From an uncultured Clostridia bacterium (GTDB lineage Bacteria > Bacillota > Clostridia > Oscillospirales > Oscillospiraceae), in the NCBI GenBank assembly GCA_945946745.1, contig CAMEWZ010000007.1:1-21453 (forward strand): DNA of 21,453 bases. The letters are read 5' to 3'. This document shows, one piece after another, positions 7,015 through 15,126 of the stretch. Below the pieces are notes generated by a model that saw only the letters and a program-made list of their open reading frames with translations, was not told the DNA's origin and searched no databases. The position numbers were made by a program, and so were the translations under genes. Position 1 is the first letter of the stretch. Each line of letters starts with the position of its first letter.

Positions 7015-7725
7015 ATGAATTTTAGGCAGATGATCGAAAGTAACCCCTTCTCGCTGGTGGTGAGCCTGCCGGCCAACGACCTGGAATTTGCCCGGGCAGC
7101 GCTGGATGGAGGCGCGCAGGCGATTAAAGTGCACTGCAATGTCTGGCACCGGGCCAGTTCCCGTACCTTCGGCACCTATGCCGAAAACCGGGACTTCCTG
7201 CGCCGTCTGATCGAGCTTTGCGGGGAAGTACCCGTAGGGCTCGTCCCCGGTGGCCCAGAGGCATTTATCACGCCCGAGGAACGGATGGAGTTGGAGCAGA
7301 TGGGTCTGAGCTTCTTCAGCGCCTATGGTCGGTATCTTCCCTGTCATATGCTGGACAGCACCCGCTTGACAAAGATGGTTGCCATTGATTCCGAATATAC
7401 CACGCAAACCCTGGATGCTGTCCGGGATTCTGATATTGATGTTCTGGAATGCTCCATCCAGCCGGGTGAGAATTACGGAACTGCCCTGTGCTATGACGAT
7501 CTTCTGCGCTTTCACAGCATCGCCGTGGAAACCCGGAAGCCTTGCCTAATCCCCACCCAGCGAAATATACTGCCCTCGGAAGTCCGGCATTTGTACCACG
7601 CCGGCTGTAAAGCCATCATGATTGGCGCCATCGTCATGGGCAGCAACCCTGACCCCAGCCAGGTACAATCGGTATCCGCCGCTTTCCGCAAAGCTGTGGA
7701 TGCTCTTCCCTCGTCGCATCCGTGA
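7015..7725 (+). CDS. TIM-barrel protein, function unknown
   Basis: A 236-residue cytoplasmic protein with the rhythm of a (beta/alpha)8 barrel. Strands appear at FSLVVSLP, AIKVHCNV, PVGLVPG, VAIDSEY, DVLECSIQP, PCLIPTQ and AIMIGAIVMG. The C-terminal GCKAIMIGAIVMG resembles the phosphate-binding end of ribulose-phosphate-type barrels such as NanE or TrpC, which is suggestive only. Conserved-looking polar residues at strand ends (Lys38, His40, Asp125, Glu145, Gln149) could form a site. It follows the regulator by 15 bases with a GGGAGG ribosome site and precedes the permease. It is probably an enzyme of the same pathway, an epimerase, aldolase or lyase; I cannot say which. Confidence 0.7.
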   Translation: MNFRQMIESNPFSLVVSLPANDLEFARAALDGGAQAIKVHCNVWHRASSRTFGTYAENRDFLRRLIELCGEVPVGLVPGGPEAFITPEERMELEQMGLSFFSAYGRYLPCHMLDSTRLTKMVAIDSEYTTQTLDAVRDSDIDVLECSIQPGENYGTALCYDDLLRFHSIAVETRKPCLIPTQRNILPSEVRHLYHAGCKAIMIGAIVMGSNPDPSQVQSVSAAFRKAVDALPSSHP

Positions 7726-7780
7726 AAACGGCTGTAAATAAACCGGGCGAAAGCCCACAATCAAAGAAGGAGTAGATACT

Positions 7781-9082
7781 ATGTTGCAAGGTACCCTGAT
7801 TATCGTTGCCTTTGTCATCATTGCGGCACTTATGATGACAAAGAAAATCCCCACGCTGCTGGCGCTTCCGCTGATGGCAGTGGTGATCTGCATCATCGCG
7901 GGCGTTCCGGCTGTCGGCGTGGACGCGGACGGAAAGGCCATCGGCTGGCTGCAAACCGTGTTTGAGGCCGGTACTGTCCGGATGGGCAGCGCCATTATGG
8001 CCGTCATCTTCGGCGCCTGGCTGGGCCAGATCATGAACAAGACCGGCATCACTGAAAACATCATCAAGAAAAGCGCTGAACTGGGCGGCGACCGTCCTCT
8101 GGTCGTGACCCTGATCATGGTCATCGCTGTGGCCCTGCTGTTCACCACCCTGAACGGCCTCGGCTCCATCATCATGGTCGGCAGCATCGTGCTTCCCATT
8201 CTGGTATCCGTGGGTGTGCCCGCTATCAGCGCCGCCTGCATTTTCCTAATGGCCTTCAGCGTCGGCCTGACCTTCAACATCGCCAACTGGAAGAGCTTCT
8301 CCAACATCTTCGGCCTGGAGATGGAGCAGATCAAGAGCTTCGAGGTTTATATGCTCATCGCCACCCTGATCGCTACTGTGGTCCTGATCGTTGTGGAGTT
8401 CAAGAAGAACGGCATCAAGTTTGGCTTCTCCGCTCCCACCGGCGACGTAGAGGAGTCCCGTCAGCTCAAGGGCATCACCGGTACCCTGGCCATGGTTTCT
8501 CCTCTGATCCCCATTGTTCTGGTGGCTTTCTTGAAAGTTCCCGTCTGCCCCGCTTTCGTCGTCGGTATCATCTGGGCGCTGCTGTTTACCTCCAAGTCCT
8601 TTAAGAAGGCCATGAATATGCTGACCAAGAGCTGCTACGACGGCATCACCGACGCTGGCCCCGCCATCATTCTGATGGTCGGCATCGGCATTCTGTATCT
8701 GGCTGTGACGAACCCCATCGTCAAGGAAGTCCTCAATCCCTTCCTGCTGAAGGTCGTTCCCAGCGGCAGATTCGGTTACATCCTGTTCTTCGCCCTGCTG
8801 GCTCCCCTGTCCCTGTACCGCGGCCCCATGAACCTGTTCGGTCTCGGCTCCGGCATTGCCGCGCTGGTCATCGGTCTGGGCACCCTCAGCCCCATGGCTG
8901 TCATGGGAGCGTTCCTGGCTGCCGAGCGTATCCAGGGCTGTGGCGACCCCACCAACACTCAGAACGTCTGGACTGCCAACTTCGCCGAGGTGGATGTGAA
9001 CCAGATCACCCGCAAGCTGCTGCCCTACCTGTGGACACTGGCTGTGGTTGGCGTGGTCATCAGCGCTTTCCTGTACTTCTGA
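7781..9082 (+). CDS. Ion-transporter-superfamily permease (GntP/CitM-like)
   Basis: A 433-residue integral membrane protein with about eleven to twelve hydrophobic segments arranged as two halves around a short soluble loop near residues 205-225. The opening (MLQGTLIIVAFVIIAALMMT and KKIPTLLALPLMAVVICIIAG) and the NGLGSIIMVGSIVLPILVSVG and GDPTNTQNVWT segments are of the style of secondary carboxylate carriers of the IT superfamily. The exact family (GntP, CitMHS, or an uncharacterised group) is uncertain. GAAGGAG upstream of ATG 7781 fits. It presumably imports the substrate of the pathway, likely an organic anion by proton or sodium symport. A 121-base gap with a strong hairpin separates it from hyuA. 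Confidence 0.8.
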   Translation: MLQGTLIIVAFVIIAALMMTKKIPTLLALPLMAVVICIIAGVPAVGVDADGKAIGWLQTVFEAGTVRMGSAIMAVIFGAWLGQIMNKTGITENIIKKSAELGGDRPLVVTLIMVIAVALLFTTLNGLGSIIMVGSIVLPILVSVGVPAISAACIFLMAFSVGLTFNIANWKSFSNIFGLEMEQIKSFEVYMLIATLIATVVLIVVEFKKNGIKFGFSAPTGDVEESRQLKGITGTLAMVSPLIPIVLVAFLKVPVCPAFVVGIIWALLFTSKSFKKAMNMLTKSCYDGITDAGPAIILMVGIGILYLAVTNPIVKEVLNPFLLKVVPSGRFGYILFFALLAPLSLYRGPMNLFGLGSGIAALVIGLGTLSPMAVMGAFLAAERIQGCGDPTNTQNVWTANFAEVDVNQITRKLLPYLWTLAVVGVVISAFLYF

Positions 9083-9096
9083 TAAAAACGAACCCG

Positions 9097-9122
9097 TGGT
9101 GCACCGGTTTTCCGGTGCACCA
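9097..9122 (+). other. Intercistronic hairpin between permease and hyuA
   Basis: TGGTGCACCGG (9097-9107), TTTT loop, CCGGTGCACCA (9112-9122): a perfect 11-bp stem 14 bases after the permease stop. There is no T-run after it, so it looks like an mRNA stabiliser or processing site and not a terminator. The remaining bases to 9203 hold only the AAAAGGAG ribosome site of hyuA. Confidence 0.65.
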
Positions 9123-9203
9123 ACTTCGGAAGTGGGCTGATGATGACAGACTCTGCCCTTATCCGCGCGTTCCCGAAAATACACTACAAAAGGAGAAAAC
9201 ACA

Positions 9204-11351
9204 ATGAAAGTCCGAATCGGTATTGACGTAGGCGGCACCTTCACGGATGCTGTTGCCATCGACAACGATACTTACGAGCTGATCGGAACCGTGAAGGTTC
9301 CCACCACCCATTCCGCGAAGGAAGGCGTCGCGGCAGGTATTGTGCAGGTGTTGCACCGGGTAATGCAGGAGCACAACATCGCCCCGGAGGATGTGGTGTT
9401 CATCGCCCACGGCACAACTCAGGCTACCAATGCGCTGCTGGAGGGCGACGTTGCCAATGTGGGCATCGTCACCATCGGCTCCGGCCTACAGGGAGCCAAG
9501 AGCAAGTCTGACACGACCATGGGCCAAATCGAGCTGGCCGCCGGAAAGTTTCTGCCCAGTGAAAACGAGTACGCGGATGCTTCAGGAGATGTGGACGCCG
9601 CCATTCGGGCTGCAGTGGAAAACTTGAAAGCTCAGGGCGCCAGCTCCTTTGTTGCCGCGGAAGCTTTCAGCGTGGATGACCCCGCCAATGAAAACCTGGC
9701 GGTGAGCATTTGCGCCGAAGAAAAGCTCCCCGCCACCGCCACCAACGACATCTCTAAGCTCTACGGCCTACGCATCCGTACCCGGACCGCTGTGATCAAC
9801 GCCTCCATCATGCCGAAAATGCTGGAAGCCGCTACCATGACCGATGACAGTATCAAGGCCGCCGGCATCACCAGCCCCCTGATGGTTATGCGCTGCGACG
9901 GCGGCGTGATGACCGTGGACGAAGTACGCAGCCGTCCCATTCTGACCATTCTGTCCGGCCCTGCCGCCGGTGTCGCAGGCGCGCTGATGTACGAAAAGCT
10001 GACAGACGGCATTTTCTTTGAGGTCGGCGGAACCTCTACGGACATTTCCTGCGTCAAGGATGGCAAGGTCATGATCCAGTACGCCGAGGTTGGCGGACAC
10101 AAGACCTACCTGAATTCTTTGGATGTGCGTACCGTGGGCATCGGCGGCGGCTCCATGGTGCAGATCAAGGACGGCAAGGCCGTTTCCACCGGCCCCAGAA
10201 GCGCCCACATCGCCGCGCTGGATTATGAAGTCTATACCGACCCTGCCTTGATTGTCGAGCCGAAGCTGGTGGCTGTCCGGCCCATGGCCACCGACCCGGA
10301 GTACGCCTGCATCGAGTGCGCCAACGGTGTTCGGATGGCGCTGACCATGTCCGGCGCTGCCAACATTGCAGGATACGTCAAGGACGGGGACTATGCCTAC
10401 GGCTGCCGGGAAGCGGCGATGAAGGCATGGAAGCCTCTGGCGGACAACATGGGCTGCACCGTAGAGGAAGCTGCCCGCAAGGTGCTGGCCTTCGCAGCGG
10501 AGAAGAACGGCAAGGTGGCCACTCAGCTGATGAAAGACTACAAAATGGATCCCCGTACCACCTGCTTTGTGGGCGGCGGCGGCGGTGCCTCCACGGTGGT
10601 GCCTCATCTGGCGGAAACCATGGGGCAGAAATGCCGCATTGCCCGCAATGCCCCTGTTATTTCCACCATCGGCGTAGCGCTGGCTATGGTTCGGGATATG
10701 GTGGAGCGTTCCATCACCAATCCCACCGACGAAGACATCATCAGTGTCCGACGGGAAGCGGAGCAGAAGGCTATCCGCAACGGTGCGGCTCCCGGCACCG
10801 TGGAAGTAACGGTGGAAATTGACACCCAGCGTCATGTGGTGCGGGCCATCGCCGTGGGCACCACGGAACTGCGCAGCAAGGATTTGACAAAAAAGCTGCT
10901 GACCAAGGAAGAAATTCTGAAAATTACCGCTGAAAACCTGTCCGTGGATGCCTCCCAGTTGCGTATCGCGGCGCAGAACGGCTTTGTCTATGCCGTAACC
11001 ACGGATCATGTTGAGAAGAAACTCTTTGGTCTGCTCAAAAAGGTCACCCATCCCCTGCGTCTGATCGACGAGGAAGGTGTCATCCGCCTGCAGAAAAACA
11101 ATGCCATGATCCGCCAGTCCAGTATCGCGGACTGGAAGAAGGACACTGCCCATCTGCTGGATGAGCTGACGGAATACAACGATGGCGGCACGAATCTGCC
11201 AAACTTCTACATCGTGCTGAACAAAAAGGTCATCGATCTTTCCGGCATGAGCGCCGCGGATCAGATTTACTCTCTGGCTGAGGTGGAGCTGGCTGGCTAC
11301 GAAGCGCAGATGCCCCTGATTCTGGCGGCTACCAACCGTACCGATACCTAA
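9204..11351 (+). CDS. Hydantoinase/oxoprolinase-family protein (HyuA type)
   Basis: Proteins of this family use an actin-like ATPase fold to phosphorylate or open cyclic amides (hydantoins, 5-oxoproline) or act in ketone carboxylation, usually with a HyuB partner. The 715-residue product shows the N-terminal signature MKVRIGIDVGGTFTDAV, FIAHGTTQATNALLEG near residue 70, the central FFEVGGTSTDISC and VRTVGIGGGSMVQIKDG, and FVGGGGGASTVVPHLAETMG followed by NAPVISTIGVALAMVRDMVE. All nucleotide-binding loops look intact. The last 130 residues or so (TDHVEKKLFGLLKKVTHPLR onward) are unlike the ends of enzymes I know. No HyuB gene lies in the window, which is unusual. ATG 9204 is preceded by AAAAGGAGAAAAC. 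The substrate is unknown. Confidence 0.9.
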   Translation: MKVRIGIDVGGTFTDAVAIDNDTYELIGTVKVPTTHSAKEGVAAGIVQVLHRVMQEHNIAPEDVVFIAHGTTQATNALLEGDVANVGIVTIGSGLQGAKSKSDTTMGQIELAAGKFLPSENEYADASGDVDAAIRAAVENLKAQGASSFVAAEAFSVDDPANENLAVSICAEEKLPATATNDISKLYGLRIRTRTAVINASIMPKMLEAATMTDDSIKAAGITSPLMVMRCDGGVMTVDEVRSRPILTILSGPAAGVAGALMYEKLTDGIFFEVGGTSTDISCVKDGKVMIQYAEVGGHKTYLNSLDVRTVGIGGGSMVQIKDGKAVSTGPRSAHIAALDYEVYTDPALIVEPKLVAVRPMATDPEYACIECANGVRMALTMSGAANIAGYVKDGDYAYGCREAAMKAWKPLADNMGCTVEEAARKVLAFAAEKNGKVATQLMKDYKMDPRTTCFVGGGGGASTVVPHLAETMGQKCRIARNAPVISTIGVALAMVRDMVERSITNPTDEDIISVRREAEQKAIRNGAAPGTVEVTVEIDTQRHVVRAIAVGTTELRSKDLTKKLLTKEEILKITAENLSVDASQLRIAAQNGFVYAVTTDHVEKKLFGLLKKVTHPLRLIDEEGVIRLQKNNAMIRQSSIADWKKDTAHLLDELTEYNDGGTNLPNFYIVLNKKVIDLSGMSAADQIYSLAEVELAGYEAQMPLILAATNRTDT

Positions 11352-11363
11352 GGAGGGTTATCC

Positions 11364-11936
11364 ATGCCAGACTATACGCTTCCCTTCCCCGGGCGGGAGC
11401 TGGCGGAGCAGGAGCTGTCCTATGACCCCTGCTATGCCAAAATCCCCCCGGAGGATCGCCCCGGAATTGTAGACACTGCCTGGGAGAAGGGTGAAGCTGC
11501 CGCCAGAAGGGTTTTCAAGGAATCTGGTGGGGAGCGGGATTTCTTGCAGATTGCGGAAAAAAGCGGCTTGAAAATCTGTATGCAGGATGTGGATTATGTC
11601 GTAGGCAGGCAACGGTATTTCAGTGACTACCTGTCTGGGAAAAATGAGATCAATCTCTATCTCAAATCCATCGCTCTCTGGGCTGAACAAAACCACATGC
11701 CTATCCGCGATGCTCAGAATGTGATTCTCAGCCACGAATACTTTCACGTTCTGGAATGCACGAAAATTGGGCTAACCAGCCGGGAGTATCAGGTGCCCAT
11801 GCTGCATATCGGCGCCCTGAAAATCGGCAGCACCGGGATACGCGCTCTGTCCGAAATAGGCGCCCACGCCTTTGCCCGAACCTACTATGAGCTGATACAA
11901 CAGGAGGAAAACGGTGATGAAAGAACTACAGTATGA
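11364..11936 (+). CDS. Putative zinc metalloprotein with HExxH motif
   Basis: A 190-residue soluble protein. Residues 124-128 are HEYFH, a zincin HExxH site, followed about 36 residues later by ALSEIGAHAFAR, where Glu164 could be the third zinc ligand. This spacing and the EIGAHAFA segment resemble ImmA/IrrE-type (M78) metallopeptidases, but there is no helix-turn-helix domain and the first 100 residues are not recognised. It begins 12 bases after hyuA with AAGGAGGG, and its 3' end overlaps the FAD gene by about 20 bases, so it is a genuine operon member. Possible roles are cleaving the repressor or a pathway peptide, or an amidohydrolase-like metal enzyme. These are guesses. Confidence 0.65.
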   Translation: MPDYTLPFPGRELAEQELSYDPCYAKIPPEDRPGIVDTAWEKGEAAARRVFKESGGERDFLQIAEKSGLKICMQDVDYVVGRQRYFSDYLSGKNEINLYLKSIALWAEQNHMPIRDAQNVILSHEYFHVLECTKIGLTSREYQVPMLHIGALKIGSTGIRALSEIGAHAFARTYYELIQQEENGDERTTV

Positions 11937-13287
11937 TGTGGTGGTGATCGGTGGCGGCCCTGCCGGTACCGTAGCCGCCATTGCCAGTGCACGTTGCGGC
12001 GCCAGCACGCTTTTGGTGGAGCAGAACGGCTATCTGGGCGGGGCCCTCACCGCCTGCGGCACCGCCCCCCAGATGACCTATCACGCAGGAGACGTGCAGG
12101 TTGTCCGGGGTATCCCTCAGGAAATGGTGGAAGAAATGATGCGCCGGGGCTTCTCCACAGGGCATATTCCAGACGCGGTGGGCTTCTGCTCCTCCACTAC
12201 GGCCTTTGACCCGGAGGGTATGAAGCTCGTCTGGGAGGATATGTGTCTTGCCTCCGGCGTGACGCTGATGTATCACACGGTGTTCACCCAGTGCGAGATG
12301 GAGGGTGATCGGATCGCCGCCGTGGTGGTCTTTACCAAAGGCGGCTATTACCGAATCAGAGCCACCACTTTTGTGGATGCTTCCGCCGATGCGGACGTGG
12401 CCTCCAGCGCCGGTGTGACCAGTTGCTATGGTCGGGAATCCGACCATCTGGCACAACCTATGACCATGAATTTCCATGTTTACGGCGTAGACCGGGAAAA
12501 GGTCTGCGACTATGTTCTGGAAAACCTGAACGATATGTTCCACCTGACCCCCCGGAATCTGCGGGAGTTGAAGCACTACGATATTTCCGGCGCATTCAGT
12601 AAAATTCAGGCTGCCAAGGACGCCGGAGAATTCCACATCGACCGGGATACGGTTCTGTGCTTTGAGACCAACACCGAAGGTGAGTACTGCGTCAACATGA
12701 CCCGGGTCTCCATGCTCAACGCGCTGGATCCCTTCGATTTGACCAAAGCAGAAATCGAGGGCAGAAAGCAGGTGCAGGAGGTGCTTCATTTCCTGCGCAA
12801 GTACATTCCGGGCTTTGAGAACTGTCATTTGGCCTTCTCCGGCCCCAACATCGGTATTCGGGAGAGCCGGAAGGTGGACGGCATCTACAAGCTGACGGAG
12901 GATGATCTGGTGTCCAACGTTATGTTCCCGGATGCCATCGCCATGGGTGGGTATCCCATAGACGTCCACTCCCCTGACGGTGGCAATACCGTGCACCGGT
13001 TCCTAAAGCCGGGCAGCTGGTACTCCATTCCCTATCGCAGTCTGATTGTCCCGAAGCCCGACAATCTGCTGGTCTCCGGACGATGCCTCAGCGCCACCCA
13101 TGTTGCCTGCTCCGCCATCCGTGTGACTCCCGTGCTGATGGGCATTGCCCAGGCCGCTGGTACCGCCGCCGCCCTGACCGTGCGCACCGGAACAGATGCC
13201 AACGTACTGGATACGGACCTTCTCCGCGCAACACTTAAAGAAAACGGCGTATTCTTGGAAGAATACCCTAATACTGTTATGAAATGA
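11917..13287 (+). CDS. FAD-dependent oxidoreductase (FAD_oxidored family)
   Basis: A 456-residue flavoprotein. The N-terminus carries a dinucleotide-binding fold, YDVVVIGGGPAGTVAAIASA, ending LLVEQNGYLGG. The middle has TTFVDASADADVASSAG and the C-terminus PDNLLVSGRCLSATHVACSA followed by AQAAGTAAAL, the second FAD contact. This matches the FAD_oxidored group common in Firmicutes, which oxidises or reduces small substrates but is rarely characterised. ATG 11917 follows AGGAGG (11902-11907) by nine bases; GTG 11914 is possible. The gene overlaps the preceding one by about 20 bases, indicating translational coupling, and is the last in the operon. No cysteine cluster for an iron-sulfur centre is visible. 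Confidence 0.87.
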   Translation: MKELQYDVVVIGGGPAGTVAAIASARCGASTLLVEQNGYLGGALTACGTAPQMTYHAGDVQVVRGIPQEMVEEMMRRGFSTGHIPDAVGFCSSTTAFDPEGMKLVWEDMCLASGVTLMYHTVFTQCEMEGDRIAAVVVFTKGGYYRIRATTFVDASADADVASSAGVTSCYGRESDHLAQPMTMNFHVYGVDREKVCDYVLENLNDMFHLTPRNLRELKHYDISGAFSKIQAAKDAGEFHIDRDTVLCFETNTEGEYCVNMTRVSMLNALDPFDLTKAEIEGRKQVQEVLHFLRKYIPGFENCHLAFSGPNIGIRESRKVDGIYKLTEDDLVSNVMFPDAIAMGGYPIDVHSPDGGNTVHRFLKPGSWYSIPYRSLIVPKPDNLLVSGRCLSATHVACSAIRVTPVLMGIAQAAGTAAALTVRTGTDANVLDTDLLRATLKENGVFLEEYPNTVMK

Positions 13288-13441
13288 CTTTTATCAAGCG
13301 GGGAAATACCTGTCAAAAGGCATAAATATTCCAAGGACATCTGGAAAGGGCCAAGACAACAGAAAACTGGCATTGGCCACTTCGCTATACGCAGCTTGAG
13401 TACCGCAGGTCAATGGTCCGCCTGGAGCTCTACTGTCTAAT
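13288..13441. other. Non-coding gap after the operon
   Basis: Nothing supportable here: no hairpin, no ribosome site with a usable frame. Short broken frames on the plus strand (for example RYTQLEYRRSMVRLELYCLI) might be debris of a lost gene but match nothing I can name. Confidence 0.4.
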
Positions 13442-13614
13442 TTACCGGTTCAGAATGTCCGCAAATTCTTCACCGGAGATGGTTTCTTTCTGGTAGAGGT
13501 ATTCGGACAGCCCCACCAGCTTTTCCCGGTTTTCTGTCAGAATCTGCAGTGCTTTGTCGTGCTGTTTCTTCACCAGCGCGATGACCTGACGCAGCCGCGA
13601 TCTGGTTTTCCCCG
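13442..13614 (-). pseudogene. C-terminal remnant resembling FtsH protease
   Basis: The minus strand reads RQVIALVKKQHDKALQILTE then NREKLVGLSEYLYQKETISG and EEFADILNR before a TAA at 13442-13444. The pattern of HDKALQILTENREKL, then YL, then KETISGEEF is that of the extreme C-terminus of FtsH-type membrane ATP-dependent zinc proteases. The AAA and HEAGH protease parts are absent. The frame continues upstream into the terminator hairpin at 13684 without a start codon, so it cannot be an intact gene. It was most likely left by a deletion or brought in with the surrounding accessory DNA. The FtsH assignment is from the motif pattern only. Confidence 0.5.
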
Positions 13615-13683
13615 GAACAGGTAAGAGAAGCGTCTCCTCCTGAATACTGCCTACAGAAAGGCTATTTGTGATATCGGCAAAAA

Positions 13684-13716
13684 GACGGAACCCGGTTGTG
13701 GGTTCCGTCCTTTTTT
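13684..13716. terminator. Bidirectional rho-independent terminator
   Basis: GACGGAACCC (13684-13693) and GGGTTCCGTC (13700-13709) with a six-base loop. The plus strand continues CTTTTTT and the minus strand TTTTT. It can close the operon coming from the left and the Fic gene coming from the right. I see no convincing gene between it and the Fic stop at 13870; a GGAGGAATACG at about 13789-13801 has no proper start codon after it. Confidence 0.85.
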
Positions 13717-13869
13717 ATCGGTCTGTACCGTTGTAGGTGTGGTGTGCATCCGCTATCCCCGCCTTATTTATGCTATACAAGCAATCTTAGGAGGAATACG
13801 AAAAGAAGGCTATCATTGTCAGATTCATTGCCGGCCGAAGGATTACCAAAAAGATATCAAACCACGCAG

Positions 13870-14757
13870 TTAATATACAATTCTGAAATAATCCAGATAC
13901 GCCTTAAAGTGGTCTTGGGCAGTAAGGCAAGTGTCCATCAGAAAGCCCTTCTCCCGATCCCACTCTTTCAGGCCACGGTAGTAGGACAGTTTCAGATCAT
14001 CTTCGATAATGAACGGCACGATGTTGTATTTCAGACACTCCTTAAACAGGATCAGCCTGCCCACACGGCCATTTCCATCCTGGAAGGGATGTATCCGTTC
14101 AAAGGCCACATGGAACGCTACAATATCCTCAAACGTCTTAGCAGGCAATGCGTTGTAGTTTCGCAGCAGTTCCCGCATTTTGCCCGCCACTTCTTCGGGC
14201 AGTGCTGTATCGGAACCTCCCACCTCATTGGGCAATTGCTTGTATTCTCCTACCGCAAACCAGTCCTTGCGGCTGTCGCTGGTGCCGGTTTTTAGTACAG
14301 AATGCAGTTCCTTGATGAATTTTTCTGTCAGTGCGTTGCCCGCCTGATCGATCACCATATCAATGCAGCGGAAGTGGTTGGCAGTTTCGATCACATCATC
14401 CACATTCACCGCTTCATTTTCAAAACCAATGGTATTCGTCTCAAAGATATAGCGGGTCTGATCGTGGGTCAGTCGGTTGCCCTCCATATGGTTGGAGTTG
14501 TAGGTCAGGTCGATCTGCACCTTGTGGTAGATGCCGCCGGTCATCTTTGCAGCTTTCTGCTCCCGCAGGATCTCCAGTAGAGAAGGATTGTTTTTTTTCC
14601 TGTTGGTGCGTTCCGGCTTTTTTGCGTCTTCCGGGATGTACCAGGTTTTGCCGATAAGTTTAACACCCACAATCCGGCCCTGGGCACAGTAATTCCGCAC
14701 ACTTCGTTCAGAAATCCCCCACTTTTTCGCTATTTTCCCAACAGACAAGTATTCCAT
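13870..14757 (-). CDS. Fic-domain protein with N-terminal DNA-binding domain
   Basis: Fic enzymes transfer AMP or related groups from nucleotides to hydroxyls of target proteins. This 295-residue protein starts with a helix-turn-helix of MerR/excisionase style (YLSVGKIAKKWGISERSVRN, residues 3-22). It has the inhibitory helix motif S88-NHM-E92-G93, which makes it a class II Fic protein that blocks its own active site, and the full catalytic loop HPFQDGNGRVGR at 223-234. The start at 14757 is set by GGAGGT at 14762-14767; a longer frame from 14808 begins upstream of the -10 box and is not used. It stands alone with no antitoxin gene, as expected for a self-inhibited form. Its DNA-binding domain may act on the inverted repeat in its own promoter. 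Confidence 0.92.
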   Translation of the reverse strand: MEYLSVGKIAKKWGISERSVRNYCAQGRIVGVKLIGKTWYIPEDAKKPERTNRKKNNPSLLEILREQKAAKMTGGIYHKVQIDLTYNSNHMEGNRLTHDQTRYIFETNTIGFENEAVNVDDVIETANHFRCIDMVIDQAGNALTEKFIKELHSVLKTGTSDSRKDWFAVGEYKQLPNEVGGSDTALPEEVAGKMRELLRNYNALPAKTFEDIVAFHVAFERIHPFQDGNGRVGRLILFKECLKYNIVPFIIEDDLKLSYYRGLKEWDREKGFLMDTCLTAQDHFKAYLDYFRIVY

Positions 14758-14787
14758 AATTACCTCCAGGCATTTTTTCTTGCCTGT

Positions 14788-14870
14788 ATTATACCACGCT
14801 ATCGGCAAAATATCAACGAATATACGTCTGGTATTTCACATTATTTTGCCGATGCAGGGCTATATTTTGC
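14788..14870 (-). promoter_or_regulatory. Fic promoter with inverted-repeat operator
   Basis: On the minus strand TATAAT (14788-14793) and TTGATA (14811-14816) are 17 bases apart, a strong promoter. ATCGGCAAAATA at 14801-14812 lies in the spacer and touches the -35 box. Its exact inverted partner TATTTTGCCGAT is at 14842-14853, and a third half-site TATTTTGC follows at 14863-14870, 21 bases from the start of the second. A regulator bound here would occlude the promoter, and autoregulation by the Fic protein's own DNA-binding domain is the simplest idea. Confidence 0.75.
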
Positions 14871-14983
14871 AAAATTGGCTGTTTCCCCTAACTGACAGTT
14901 TATAACATCCAAGACTACGAGCAGTTCCGAAAGCCGACGACAAAATTTACAAAAAATTCATTGGTCCTATCTGTGCAGTAGCA

Positions 14984-15106
14984 GAGGGCTTCATCCTGGG
15001 GGTAGGCGCGAAAATGTTCACCATTGCCGGGCCGGTCATTGTGTACGGCCTGTCCGCCAGTGTGGTCTATGGCTTTGTTTACTGGCTTTGGCTGCTGCTT
15101 GCCTAA
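14984..15106 (+). pseudogene. Truncated spoVAC copy (last 41 codons)
   Basis: Reads EGFILGVGAKMFTIAGPVIV then YGLSASVVYGFVYWLWLLLA and stop, the C-terminal part of SpoVAC. Compared with the intact gene, the seven base changes give two silent codons, three conservative replacements (I to V, M to L, T to A) and a TAA instead of TGA. This looks like divergence under selection before truncation and not like a fresh duplication. The upstream 100 bases (from about 14880) match nothing in the intact gene. It has no start codon or ribosome site. Confidence 0.88.
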
Positions 15107-15126
15107 CAGCAGCGCACACAGGATCC

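Noticed and set aside
9139..9230. Small frame overlapping the hyuA start
   Set aside because: No ribosome site of its own and no recognisable features; it reads through the hyuA ribosome site.
8246..11153. Long minus-strand frames opposite the permease and hyuA (8246-9265, 9768-11153)
   Set aside because: Translations are His/Gln/Gly-rich shadows with no domain pattern, and the plus-strand genes are certain.
13330..13500. Possible transposase debris (RYTQLEYRRSMVRLELYCLI)
   Set aside because: Too short and too weak a resemblance to name; no inverted repeats or target duplication found.
13696..14295. Plus-strand 199-codon frame opposite the Fic gene
   Set aside because: Shadow of the Fic catalytic region; no ribosome site and no coherent protein features.
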